NCBI RefSeq assembly: GCF_022429645.1
Contig: NZ_CP092480.1
Span: forward strand, 2,524,501-2,588,500
Origin: Lutibacter sp. A80
GTDB lineage: Bacteria > Bacteroidota > Bacteroidia > Flavobacteriales > Flavobacteriaceae
Direction: 5' to 3'
Length of the DNA: 64,000 nt
Under the pieces are notes generated by a model that did not search any database, was not told the DNA's origin, and worked only from the letters and a program-made list of their open reading frames with translations. The stretch's first letter is position 1, and every line of letters begins with the position of its first letter. Below, one piece after another: positions 17,119 through 27,400 of this stretch. Made by a program: the position numbers and the translations under genes.

Positions 17119-18480
17119 TTATTTTATTTGATTGATCTCAACTCTTCTATTGTTAAATCTTCCTTCACTAGTAGCGTTAGAATCAATAGGTGCAGTTTGA
17201 CCAAAACCTTGAGTAGATAATCTATTAGCGCTTACTCCTTTATTTACTAAGTATGCTTTTACAGCATTAGCTCTATCTGTAGATAAAGTCATGTTTCTAG
17301 CAGCAGAACCTGTACTATCTGTATGTCCTTCTACTGAGAATCTAAATTGTAAATTTTGATTTTGGTTTAAGATAGTAGCAACATTATCTAAAATAGCAGC
17401 AGCATCTGGTCTGATTGCAGATTTTCCAGTATCAAAGTTAATGCCTCTTGCAGCTTGATCTACTGTTTCTTGATCTACAAATACTTCTGGACAACCTTCG
17501 TTAGAAGCAGGACCAGGAACCTCAACACATCTGTCAATAATGTCAATAACACCATCTTCATCAGTATCTTTGTAAGGACAACCTGAGTTTCCTTTAGGAC
17601 CAGGAACTTCTGGACAAGCATCATCTCCATCTGCAACACCATCTCCATCTTGATCAGGACAACCATGTAAAGCTTTTAATCCAGCAACTGTAGGACATTT
17701 ATCTTTAGCATCTGGAATACCATCTCCGTCTGTATCTGGACAACCATCAAATTCTGGTAAACCAGGAACATCTGGACATTTATCACAACAGTCAGAAACA
17801 CCATCTTTATCTGCATCAGTATCTGGACAACCATTAAACTCAGCTAAACCAGCTTCATTAGGACATTTGTCTTCTTTATTACTTACACCATCACCATCAG
17901 TATCTTTATTTCCTAATTTCCATACGATACCAACAGAATGTTGATACATATCAAAATCTACTGGAGTATTTACTTTTTTATAACCTGAAGTAAAGTTAAT
18001 ACCTACATTATCACTAATCCAAGCATTAAAACCAGCACCAACATTTAAACTTACACCGTTTTCAGTTCCTACCCAATTTTCACCAACACCAACGTATAAG
18101 AATGGATCAAACCAACCTGTTTGTCCAAATAAATTATTTAAATCATATTTTGCATTTAAATCTAAACCAAAGAATGTTACATTAGCAGATGAACCCCAAG
18201 GTTTATCAACTTTATTTAACGACCCTGCAAGTTCAGCACTAAAACCACTTCCTATGTATCTTGTAACAGCAAATTTGCTTAACCATGGAACGGCATTTAC
18301 ATCATTTCCATTAAAATCATATGATCCGAAATATCCAGATGTTGCATCTGTAGAAGTGCTAATATCAATAGCATTTACTCCTAAAGTGAAGCCCCAAGGA
18401 TTTTCTTTGTCCTGAGCATTAGCATTGCCTAGGGACGTAATTAATAATAAAGCCAATACGGCAATTTTTAAATGTTTCAT
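17119..18480 (-). CDS. OmpA family outer membrane protein with TSP3 repeats (paralogue)
   Basis: 453 aa with the same domain order as the 15632 protein: signal peptide (to NANA, before QDKENPWG), barrel with GVNAIDIS, TSP3 repeats (about 190-330; one carries DKDGVSDCCDKCP with a Cys pair) and OmpA-like domain (EGHTDSTGSAARNMTLSTDRA). The two are clearly homologous along their length but diverged. Long leader of about 75 nt after the -7 element at 18554-18561. Confidence 0.93.
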   Translation of the reverse strand: MKHLKIAVLALLLITSLGNANAQDKENPWGFTLGVNAIDISTSTDATSGYFGSYDFNGNDVNAVPWLSKFAVTRYIGSGFSAELAGSLNKVDKPWGSSANVTFFGLDLNAKYDLNNLFGQTGWFDPFLYVGVGENWVGTENGVSLNVGAGFNAWISDNVGINFTSGYKKVNTPVDFDMYQHSVGIVWKLGNKDTDGDGVSNKEDKCPNEAGLAEFNGCPDTDADKDGVSDCCDKCPDVPGLPEFDGCPDTDGDGIPDAKDKCPTVAGLKALHGCPDQDGDGVADGDDACPEVPGPKGNSGCPYKDTDEDGVIDIIDRCVEVPGPASNEGCPEVFVDQETVDQAARGINFDTGKSAIRPDAAAILDNVATILNQNQNLQFRFSVEGHTDSTGSAARNMTLSTDRANAVKAYLVNKGVSANRLSTQGFGQTAPIDSNATSEGRFNNRRVEINQIK

Positions 18481-18553
18481 TTTCAGTGAATTAAATTAAA
18501 TGTTCTTTTTATTTTTTTAAGTAAAATAAGCTACCTTTACATAACTATTGAAG

Positions 18554-18561
18554 CAAATTTA
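18554..18561 (-). promoter_or_regulatory. -7 promoter element of the 17119 OmpA gene
   Basis: The minus strand reads TAAATTTG, about 73 nt before the ATG, giving an A/T-rich leader unusually long for this window, as often seen for abundant outer membrane protein mRNAs. Confidence 0.5.
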
Positions 18562-18599
18562 CAAAATATTCTTAAATACAGAGCAATAATACAATAAAT

Positions 18600-19793
18600 C
18601 TAAATAATTTTCAACAATTTACCAACATTTATAAAGGCTTGTATAGCTTTATCTAAATGTTTTTTATCATGAGCTGCAGATAGTTGAACTCTAATTCTTG
18701 CTTTTCCTTTTGGAACAACAGGGAAAAAGAATCCAATTACATAAACGCCTTCTTCCAATAACATATTTGCCATATCTTGAGATAGTTTCGCATCGTATAA
18801 CATTACTGGAACAATTGCAGAATCTCCTTTAACTATATCAAAACCTGCTTTGGTCATTCCTTCTTTAAAATAATTAGTATTCCACTCTAATTTATCTCGT
18901 AAAGAAGTATCTTTTGAGATCATTTCAAAAACTTTTAATGACGCACCTACAATTGCTGGCGCTAAAGAATTTGAAAATAAATAAGGTCTAGATCTTTGTC
19001 TTAATAATTCTATAATCTCTTTTTTACCAGTGGTATAGCCTCCCATTGCACCTCCAAGCGCTTTCCCTAAGGTTCCGGTAATAATATCAACACGACCCAT
19101 TACGTTTTTCAACTCTAATGTTCCTCTTCCAGTTTTTCCAATAAAACCAGCGGCATGGCATTCATCAACCATTACTAAAGCGTCATATTTATCGGCTAAA
19201 TCACATATTTTATCCAAACTTGCCACAACACCATCCATAGAAAAAACACCATCGGTTACTATAATTTTAAATCTATGGTTTTGCTTGTTCGCTTCAATTA
19301 ACTGAGCCTCTAAATCCGCCATATCATTATTTTGATATCTGTATCTTGCGGCTTTACATAAACGAACTCCGTCTATTATTGAAGCATGATTTAAAGAGTC
19401 TGAAATTATAGCGTCTTCTTTCGATAATAATGGTTCAAAAATACCACCATTTGCATCAAATGCAGCAGCGTATAAAATAGTATCTTCCGTTTGATAAAAG
19501 TTAGCAATTGTTTGTTCTAACTCTTTATGAATATCTTGTGTTCCACAAATAAAACGCACAGATGACATTCCAAAACCATGTGAGTCTAACGTTTTTTTTG
19601 CTGCTGTTATAACTTCAGGATTGTTAGACAAACCTAAATAATTATTTGCGCAAAAATTTACTACTTCTTTTCCTGTATTTAATTTAATTACTGCATCTTG
19701 TGAAGATGCTATAATACGTTCAGATTTATACAAACCCGCTTCTTTAATTTCTTGAAGTTCTTTTTGTAAATATTGTTGTATTTTGCCGTACAT
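18600..19793 (-). CDS. kbl: Glycine C-acetyltransferase (2-amino-3-ketobutyrate CoA ligase)
   Basis: 397 aa, family length. A PLP enzyme of the alpha-oxoamine synthase group that cleaves 2-amino-3-oxobutyrate with CoA to glycine and acetyl-CoA in threonine breakdown. Visible: [45 protein letters not shown] and the PLP-Lys segment [15 protein letters not shown]. The threonine dehydrogenase partner is not in the window, and serine palmitoyltransferase-like activity cannot be excluded. Transcribed alone from the -7 element at 19812-19819. Confidence 0.92.
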   Translation of the reverse strand: MYGKIQQYLQKELQEIKEAGLYKSERIIASSQDAVIKLNTGKEVVNFCANNYLGLSNNPEVITAAKKTLDSHGFGMSSVRFICGTQDIHKELEQTIANFYQTEDTILYAAAFDANGGIFEPLLSKEDAIISDSLNHASIIDGVRLCKAARYRYQNNDMADLEAQLIEANKQNHRFKIIVTDGVFSMDGVVASLDKICDLADKYDALVMVDECHAAGFIGKTGRGTLELKNVMGRVDIITGTLGKALGGAMGGYTTGKKEIIELLRQRSRPYLFSNSLAPAIVGASLKVFEMISKDTSLRDKLEWNTNYFKEGMTKAGFDIVKGDSAIVPVMLYDAKLSQDMANMLLEEGVYVIGFFFPVVPKGKARIRVQLSAAHDKKHLDKAIQAFINVGKLLKII

Positions 19794-19811
19794 AATTGCT
19801 GTGTTTTTTTA

Positions 19812-19819
19812 CAAATCTA
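19812..19819 (-). promoter_or_regulatory. -7 promoter element of kbl
   Basis: The minus strand reads TAGATTTG, 18 nt before the kbl ATG, in the A-rich intergenic stretch after the helicase gene. Confidence 0.6.
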
Positions 19820-19827
19820 TAATTTTT

Positions 19828-22800
19828 TTAAACTTCTTCAATAATAATTTCATTATTAATATATACAATTATTTTTTTTGCAATTGTATAATTTAACTTT
19901 TTTAAAGTTGTAGCATATTTTAAAAGCTGTTGCTGGTATTTTTTATCTGGATTTCCAGTCTTATAATCTATAATTGTAACTTTATTATTATTAACAACTA
20001 ATCTATCTGGTATAATTATTTTTTTATCTTGAGTAATTATTTCTTGCTCGTTATAAACTTCGTTATTAGTATTAAAATAAGCTTTTAATTGTGGATGATG
20101 TACTATGGAATTTAAAATATCTAGAATCTCTTGTTCATCGTTCTTAGAAATTGTACCATTAAAAACATATTGTTTTATAACATCGTCAATATCGTTTTTA
20201 GTTATTATTTTTGATAAAATTTCATGAATTAAATTTCCATAACCAATTGCCTTTCCTTGCTCGGTATCCCATAATAATGATGAATTTGCTACTATAGAAA
20301 TATTATGGTTTTTCCAAGAATTTGAAATAAATACTGTTTGTATAGTTGTGTTACTTTTTTCTTCTACAGGAATTTCAATCCGTTTTGGATCTCCAAATGC
20401 ATATTCTAAAACTTCTGAATTCCATAAGCCTTGTTGTTTTAAATAATGCACAAACAAACTTGATATAAATTTAATTTCGCTATTATTTTTTGTTGAATTT
20501 TTAAGTTCTGAAACTATATACAATTGTTCCACTGCCCTTGTTAAAGCAACATATAAAATATTAAAATTATCTAGTTCTAAGGCTTCTTTACGTTCTTGAA
20601 ACAAATATTCTCCTTGCCTTCCAATAAGGTTTAGTTTTGAGCTATATTTTACTAAAAAAGAGTCTATTTCACTTATTTCTGATTTTTTATACCAAACTTT
20701 AGGGTTAATCTGTCTATAAATATCAATATCATAAGGATAAATAACTACCGGAAATTCTAACCCTTTTGCTTTATGAATTGTCATTATTCTAACTGCATTT
20801 TCAGCTTCAGGCGCAACAATACTTAACTTATCTTTTTTAAGTTCCCAAAGTTCTAAAAAATCGTTTATTGAAGGTTGTTTTTTTTGTTGATATTCAAATA
20901 CAAAATCTAAAAAGAATTGCATATCTGAATCTGATTCTGGAGTTAAATTAAAACTTCTAATTATGTATTCAAAACTTTCATAAAATGGTAGTTGTAAATA
21001 TTCTTGATAATTAAAAAAGTAGTTATATGCTTTTAATTCATTAAAAAAATTGTCATTTTCTAAATTAATAAAACTACTTAAAAATTCGTGTTTTGAAATT
21101 TCTAATTGTAAATAGTTGTATAAAGAATAAAGCATTTTAGCTTTATATTCTTTATTTAAAGGATTGTTTATTACGTTTAAAATGGTAATAATAAAATTTA
21201 CCTTTTCGTTGTTTTTTAACAACAATGTTTCTGAAGATATTATTTCTATATTATTTTCAGACAAATAATTTGCAATTGTTATTCCCTGCGCTTTAGTTCT
21301 TACCAAAACACATACTTCATTTTTTTTAAAAGTAGCATCCAAATTTTGAATAATATCGAATACTTTTTTAGGGTATACTAGATCTTTTTCTTCATCATTT
21401 TTATCTTTTTCAACAAATGATAATTGCACAAAACCACCAATATTATTTGTAGTTTTTTGCGAATTTCCTTCAACATATAAATTGCTGTAACTTTTGTTTG
21501 CTAAGAATTGAGAAATAAATTTAAAAAAACCATTATTAAACTCTATTATTTCTGAGTAACTTCTATAATTAGTATCTAAATTAGATAATTGTTTTTCTAC
21601 ATAGAAAGGATTATTTTCTTTTTGCCCTTCGTCTAAAGAAAGTGCTATAAATTGTTCTGGATTTCCACCACGCCACCTGTAAATAGATTGCTTTGCATCA
21701 CCAACCAAAAGCAATTGCCCGGTTTCGCCCATTTCGTTTTCAGATGTTAAAGCATTTTCAATTAATGGAATTAAATTTTTCCATTGTAATTGCGATGTAT
21801 CTTGCATTTCATCTAAAAAATAATATCGGAATTTTTCACCCAATCTTTCATAAATAAATGGCGCTGGTTCATCTTTAATTGTATCACTTATTAACTGATT
21901 AAATTCTGCATTTAACAGTATATTATTCTCTTGTTTTATATCTTGAAGTGCTGAATTTACATAATTTAAAACCGCTAAGGGAATTAAACTTTCAACTAAA
22001 ATACTATTTAAAACATAGGTGCCATAAGTAGCTTCAAATAATTTTTTTGAAGTGTAATAAAGCTCTTTTAAGTTAGGTGCCATACTATCAATTGTTTGTT
22101 TTAAAAAAGGATCGCATTTGGCGGCATATAAATTTTTATTTTCTTCAATAGTTTTATTTAATCTACCATCAAATTTTATAGCTCCAGGTTTTTGTTGTCT
22201 AAATTTTTGAAGTTTTATAAAGTAATTAGGAAATTCACCCGAATATCCAAAGTCTTTGATATTTATACCATTTTGTGCTATAATTTCAAGTGCTTGTGTA
22301 CCTATTTCATTAAAAGTACTTTCAATTTTTTTATTTTCTTTTTGAAGTTTATTTTTTAAATTTTTAAACGCTTCAATTGAAATATTATTTAAAGATTTTA
22401 AATGAGTGGTATGATTTTCATTTAAAATAATTTTTGCAAAATCTTTTAATTCATTAGAAATATCCCAGGCTTTATCATCATCTAATTTTTGAATGGCATA
22501 ATTTACAAGTAATGTAGTAAGTTCTTTATTTTCACCAATTTTAGAAATTACAATATCAACAGCTTCATTTAAAAGGCTTTCAGAATCCATTTCCACATCA
22601 AAATTCATTGGTAATTTTAAATCGTGGGCAAAAGTTCTAATAATTTTATGGGTAAAACTATCTATGGTAGTAATATTAAAAGCCCCATAATTTTGCAAAA
22701 TAGCATTTAATATTACTTTAGATTTTTTAAAAATTACGTCTTCTAGTAAATTTGTTTCTTTACAAATAATAGAGAGCATATTATTTTTTTCAAAGTTTGA

Positions 22801-22998
22801 AAAACTTTTTAAATTTTGAATAACACGTTCTTTCATTTCACCAGCTGCTTTGTTGGTAAAAGTAACTGCTAAAATTTGTTGAAATTTAAATGAATTATCG
22901 CTTAATAAAAGAATTTTTAAATACTCTTTTACCAATGTAAATGTTTTTCCACTTCCAGCAGAAGCACTGTATATTTGAAAATTTTTAGAATGTTGCAT
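19828..22998 (-). CDS. UvrD/RecB-type helicase-nuclease, AddA-like
   Basis: 1056 aa. Superfamily 1 motifs in order: Walker A SASAGSGKTFTLVKEYL (11-27), VTFTNKAAGEMKERV, Walker B region LDEMQDTSQLQW, GDAKQSIYRWRGGNPEQF, LDTNYRS, IMTIHKAKGLEFPVVIYP and LYVALTRAVEQLYI. The C-terminus (about 940-1050) is a RecB-type nuclease: GNLIHEILSKI, IPDRLVVNN, IIDYKTGNPDKKYQQQLLKY. Expected to work with the AddB-like protein (8283-11018) in end resection for recombination. Its own -7 element is at 23025-23032. Confidence 0.9.
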   Translation of the reverse strand: MQHSKNFQIYSASAGSGKTFTLVKEYLKILLLSDNSFKFQQILAVTFTNKAAGEMKERVIQNLKSFSNFEKNNMLSIICKETNLLEDVIFKKSKVILNAILQNYGAFNITTIDSFTHKIIRTFAHDLKLPMNFDVEMDSESLLNEAVDIVISKIGENKELTTLLVNYAIQKLDDDKAWDISNELKDFAKIILNENHTTHLKSLNNISIEAFKNLKNKLQKENKKIESTFNEIGTQALEIIAQNGINIKDFGYSGEFPNYFIKLQKFRQQKPGAIKFDGRLNKTIEENKNLYAAKCDPFLKQTIDSMAPNLKELYYTSKKLFEATYGTYVLNSILVESLIPLAVLNYVNSALQDIKQENNILLNAEFNQLISDTIKDEPAPFIYERLGEKFRYYFLDEMQDTSQLQWKNLIPLIENALTSENEMGETGQLLLVGDAKQSIYRWRGGNPEQFIALSLDEGQKENNPFYVEKQLSNLDTNYRSYSEIIEFNNGFFKFISQFLANKSYSNLYVEGNSQKTTNNIGGFVQLSFVEKDKNDEEKDLVYPKKVFDIIQNLDATFKKNEVCVLVRTKAQGITIANYLSENNIEIISSETLLLKNNEKVNFIITILNVINNPLNKEYKAKMLYSLYNYLQLEISKHEFLSSFINLENDNFFNELKAYNYFFNYQEYLQLPFYESFEYIIRSFNLTPESDSDMQFFLDFVFEYQQKKQPSINDFLELWELKKDKLSIVAPEAENAVRIMTIHKAKGLEFPVVIYPYDIDIYRQINPKVWYKKSEISEIDSFLVKYSSKLNLIGRQGEYLFQERKEALELDNFNILYVALTRAVEQLYIVSELKNSTKNNSEIKFISSLFVHYLKQQGLWNSEVLEYAFGDPKRIEIPVEEKSNTTIQTVFISNSWKNHNISIVANSSLLWDTEQGKAIGYGNLIHEILSKIITKNDIDDVIKQYVFNGTISKNDEQEILDILNSIVHHPQLKAYFNTNNEVYNEQEIITQDKKIIIPDRLVVNNNKVTIIDYKTGNPDKKYQQQLLKYATTLKKLNYTIAKKIIVYINNEIIIEEV

Positions 22999-23024
22999 TT
23001 ATAACAATTATAAACGCAAGTTAA

Positions 23025-23032
23025 CAAATTTA
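23025..23032 (-). promoter_or_regulatory. -7 promoter element of the AddA-like gene
   Basis: The minus strand reads TAAATTTG, 26 nt before the ATG at 22998. Confidence 0.55.
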
Positions 23033-23088
23033 AAAAGTTTTATAACAGTTATTATTGAATTTACGATAAAAGAAAAAGGTGTATAAAA

Positions 23089-23751
23089 CTATCTTCCGTT
23101 ACGCCAATTAAATTTTTTTCTACTGTTCCATTTGTACCTTCTTTGTGCATTTATTTTCATAACTAAACTAAAGGAATAGAACATGTGTGGCTTTAATTGA
23201 TAATCTGGTGAATTATACTTGTAACCACCTTGGGCATTTACACCAAAAGAGTCGGAAAACCAATAATTAGCTCCTATTCCTGCATTTACCGTACCTCCAC
23301 TTCTATCGGCAAAAGTATAACCTCCACCAGCATAAATAAAAGGTGTAAAATAATTTTGTGGATTAACAAGGCTATATTGTAGGTTTCCATCTATGGCATA
23401 ATAAGATATTGCGTCTATTTCAATATCTCCATATCTAGTTATTTTATTTACCGAAAAAGAGACATCTAAAGAAATTCTATTTTTCCAATAACGTGTTACA
23501 TTAACCTTTGGAGCAAAAACATTCCAATGGTCTTCTGCATTCCAAATCTCATTAAAAAATCCATCTTGGTTTCCTGTGGAAGGATCTAATCCTGGAAAAT
23601 GTGTTGGGTTTAATACTGGAAAGTAATCTACGGCATTTATTCCTATACCTACAACCCACTTATTTAATTCATCTTGCGCATATGTTTTACTCGCAAAAAC
23701 TATATTGAAAAAAATTAATAGTAATATATTTCTAAACAATCCATTTTTCAT
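23089..23751 (-). CDS. Outer membrane beta-barrel protein, short paralogue of the OmpA pair
   Basis: 220 aa with a signal peptide (to about residue 25, before QDELNKW). The body (GIGINAVDYFP, VNVTRYWKNRISLD, PFIYAGGGYTFADR, GIGANYWFSDSFGVNAQGGYKY) aligns by eye with the N-terminal barrels of the 15632 and 17119 proteins, but the TSP3 repeats and the OmpA domain are missing. It ends in a short basic tail (RRYKWNSRKKFNWRNGR). Probably a barrel without cell-wall anchor; function unknown. Confidence 0.8.
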   Translation of the reverse strand: MKNGLFRNILLLIFFNIVFASKTYAQDELNKWVVGIGINAVDYFPVLNPTHFPGLDPSTGNQDGFFNEIWNAEDHWNVFAPKVNVTRYWKNRISLDVSFSVNKITRYGDIEIDAISYYAIDGNLQYSLVNPQNYFTPFIYAGGGYTFADRSGGTVNAGIGANYWFSDSFGVNAQGGYKYNSPDYQLKPHMFYSFSLVMKINAQRRYKWNSRKKFNWRNGR

Positions 23752-23862
23752 AATTAGTATAAAGGGGTTTGTTGATTACCAATGTTTTATAACGAAAATA
23801 ATTTTAATAAATTGTATCTATTAAAGGGGCTAATTATTTTGTTATCAACATTATAACCTAAA

Positions 23863-24303
23863 TTATTGCTTGTTTACTTGCTTTATTGCATCAGTAAAGT
23901 CTTCTAAGTTATTATTTTTTAAGATTAAGTGTATAGCTTCATCTGCAATTTTTTCAGTATTTTTTATTGGAAAACCTAAACCAACACATATTTTTATTAA
24001 AACACTTGCTTCTTCCTTAGATACAGAACCATCAGCATAAATCATTTTTGCTAAATCATATAAATGTTCAATTCTATCATCATAATTATGAAGTCCTTTT
24101 ACTGAATATTTATCAGGATTTTTAATAATATTATTATACATCTCTTCTGAGATAATAAATTTATCAGCTAATTTTTTAAGTAATTTTTCTTCTCCTTCTG
24201 TAATAACATTATCTGCTAATGCTAATTTTACTATACTCGAGAAATGACCTATTCTTCGCTCCTGATCACCACTAAATTTGTAATTTAAAACAGACATATA
24301 CAA
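23863..24303 (-). CDS. TerB-like/DjlA N-terminal domain protein
   Basis: 146 aa, all-helical. The repeated acidic-loop pattern (ALADNVITEGEEKLL and IYADGSVSKEEASVL) is characteristic of the TerB family. No signal peptide or membrane segment; likely cytoplasmic, role unknown (TerB domains are linked to stress and metal responses). It starts either at 24303 or two codons later at ATG 24297. Monocistronic with a -7 element 14 nt upstream, divergent from mfd. Confidence 0.82.
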   Translation of the reverse strand: MYMSVLNYKFSGDQERRIGHFSSIVKLALADNVITEGEEKLLKKLADKFIISEEMYNNIIKNPDKYSVKGLHNYDDRIEHLYDLAKMIYADGSVSKEEASVLIKICVGLGFPIKNTEKIADEAIHLILKNNNLEDFTDAIKQVNKQ

Positions 24304-24316
24304 TATTTTTTAAACG

Positions 24317-24324
24317 CAAATATA
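24317..24324 (-). promoter_or_regulatory. -7 promoter element of the TerB-like gene
   Basis: The minus strand reads TATATTTG, a perfect TAnnTTTG, about 14 nt before the first ATG. Confidence 0.6.
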
Positions 24325-24469
24325 AATAAACCAATAAAACAATCGTAATTAATAAAATAAATATATAATTAATATTTAAATTAAGTTTAATTTCTTAATT
24401 AAATATTTAATTATGTAACTATTGGTATTGGAAAAATTAGTATTCTTTTTTTGATTTTCTATAAAATGC

Positions 24470-24477
24470 TACCTTTG
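24470..24477 (+). promoter_or_regulatory. -7 promoter element of mfd
   Basis: TACCTTTG with TTTG at 24450-24453 as -33 element (16-nt spacing). The leader to the TTG start at 24495 is about 17 nt. Confidence 0.65.
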
Positions 24478-24494
24478 GCCAAAATTTGTAATAA

Positions 24495-27400
24495 TTGAGC
24501 GCCCAAAATATTATAAAAAACTACGAACAAATTGTAGAAGATAAACAATTAGTTTCGTTACTTTTAAAGGAAAAACAACAAATTCAAATCTCGAATTTGG
24601 TTGGATCATCATTGTCTTTTATTATTTCAGAAAGCTTTAAAAAAACAGCTAAACAATTCTTATTAATTTTTAATGATAAAGAAGAAGCTGCTTACTATTT
24701 AAACGATTTAGAACAACTTTTAAATGATAAAGATGTACTTTTTTATCCTGGTTCATACCGTAGACCTTATCAAATTGAAGAAGTTGATAATGCAAATGTT
24801 TTACTGCGTTCTGAAGTTTTAAACCGCCTAAACTCTAGAAAAAAACCAGCTTTAATTGTTACCTATCCAGACGCCTTATTTGAGCAAGTTGTAACCAAAG
24901 CCGAATTAAACAGAAACACCCTTAAAATTGGTGTAAACGACAATTTAAGTCTAGATTTTGTAAATGAAGTATTGTTTGAATATCATTTCAACAAAGTAGA
25001 TTTTGTTACCGAACCTGGAGAATTTTCGGTACGTGGTGGTATTATTGATGTATTTTCATTTTCAAATGATCAGCCGTATAGAATTGAATTTTTTGGGGAT
25101 GAAGTAGATAGTATTCGTACGTTTGATATTGAAACCCAACTTTCTACCGAAAAGCTAACAAAAGTTAGCATAATGCCAAATGTTGAAAATAAAACTTTAG
25201 ACGAAAAACGCGATAGTTTTTTAAAGTATATTTCTCCTAAAACTGTTGTTTTTACTAAAAACACAACTTTTGTCACTGATAGATTAACTAAGCTTTTTTC
25301 AAAAGCTGAGGAAGCTTTTAAACAATTATCAACAGCAATAAGTCACTCCAAACCAAACGAACTTTTTTGTAACGGAACTCTTATAAATCAACAATTACAA
25401 GATTTTACAACAGTAGAAATTATAAACTCTTTTAAAACGGGAGTTACCTCTAAAACACAACAAAAAATACTTAAAAACAATGAAAATAGTGTTGTAGTAT
25501 TTAACACAAAACCTCAACCTGCATTTAACAAACAATTTGATTTGTTAATAGAAGATTTTCATAAAAATTCTGAAAATGGTTTTACAAATTACCTCTTCTG
25601 CGATTCGCAAAAACAAGCAGAACGTTTTCACGATATTTTTAAAGATCAAGACACAGAAATTGAATACAAAACCATTGTTTTTCCATTATATCAAGGTTTT
25701 ATTGATGTTGACAATAGGTTGGCTTGCTATACCGATCATCAGATTTTTGAACGTTACCATAAATTTAGATTAAAAAATGGCTACGCTAAAAAACAATCTA
25801 TAAGTTTAAAAGAATTAACAAACCTAGAAATTGGAGATTTTGTTACGCATATAGATCACGGAATTGGAAAATTTGGTGGACTGCAAAAGATAGATGTTGA
25901 AGGAAAAAAACAAGAAGCTATTAAACTTATTTATGGCGAACGTGATATTTTATACATTAGCATTCACTCGCTTCATAAAATTTCAAAATATAACGGTAAA
26001 GATGGTAAAGCGCCTAAATTACATAAATTAGGCTCTAAAGTTTGGAAAAACCTTAAACAAAAAACAAAATCCCGTATCCGTCATGTTGCCTATAATTTAA
26101 TTGAATTGTATGCAAAACGAAAATTTAAAAAAGGTTTTCAATACAGTCCAGATAGCTATTTACAACACGAATTAGAAGCTAGTTTTTTATACGAAGATAC
26201 TCCCGATCAATCCACGTCTACACAAGATGTAAAAAATGATATGGAAAGCGAACAACCAATGGATAGATTGGTATGTGGAGATGTAGGATTTGGAAAAACT
26301 GAAATTGCAATAAGAGCTGCTTTTAAGGCTGTAGACAACGGAAAACAAGTCGCTATTTTAGTACCAACAACTATTTTAGCTTTTCAACATTTTAAAACTT
26401 TTAGCGAACGTTTAAAAGACTTTCCGGTAACTGTAGATTATTTAAACCGTTTTAGAACTGCAAAACAACGAAAAGGCGTATTAGAAGGCTTAGAAAAAGG
26501 CTCGGTTGATATTGTTATTGGTACGCATCAGCTTACAAATACCTCTATAAAATATAAAGATTTAGGACTTTTAATTGTTGATGAAGAGCAAAAATTTGGT
26601 GTTGCCGTAAAAGACAAACTAAAAACTATTAAAGAAAACATTGATACTTTAACACTTACAGCCACACCTATTCCAAGAACCTTGCAATTTAGCTTAATGG
26701 CTGCACGTGATTTATCGGTTATAAGCACACCACCACCAAACCGAGTTCCAATTGAAAGCAATGTAATCCGTTTAAATGAAGAAATTATTCGTGATGCTAT
26801 TAGGTATGAAATTCAACGTGGTGGGCAAGTTTATTTTATTCATAATAGAATTGAAAATATTAAAGAAGTTGCTGGTCTATTACAACGCTTAATTCCAGAT
26901 GCAAAAATTGGTATTGGGCACGGACAAATGGAAGGTAAAAAGTTAGAACAATTAATGCTTTCTTTTATAAATAATGAGTTTGACGTACTAGTTTCTACTA
27001 CTATTATAGAAAGTGGTTTAGATGTTCCAAATGCAAACACTATTTTTATTAATAATGCTAATAATTTTGGTCTTTCAGATTTACATCAAATGCGCGGTAG
27101 AGTTGGACGTTCAAACAAAAAGGCATTTTGCTATTTTATTACACCATCTTACCATATGATGACAGATGATGCCAGAAAACGTATTGAAGCAATTTCAATG
27201 TTTACCGATTTAGGAAGTGGAATTAACATCGCTATGAAAGATTTAGAAATACGTGGCGCTGGAGATTTATTAGGCGGTGAACAAAGCGGTTTTATTAATG
27301 ATATTGGTTTTGATACTTATCAAAAAATACTAACTGAAACTATTGAAGAATTAAAAGAAAACGAATTTAAAGATTTATACAAAGACGATCTTGATAAACC

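Noticed and set aside
17475..17666. 63-residue minus-strand frame within the OmpA gene
   Set aside because: It is an alternate frame of the TSP3 repeat region with repetitive Val/Leu/Met composition and no start context.
16000..17900. Short repeated DNA in the two OmpA genes as a possible CRISPR or tandem-repeat array
   Set aside because: The repeats are in frame and encode TSP3 calcium-binding units; long frames on other strands there are by-products of the repetitive codons.
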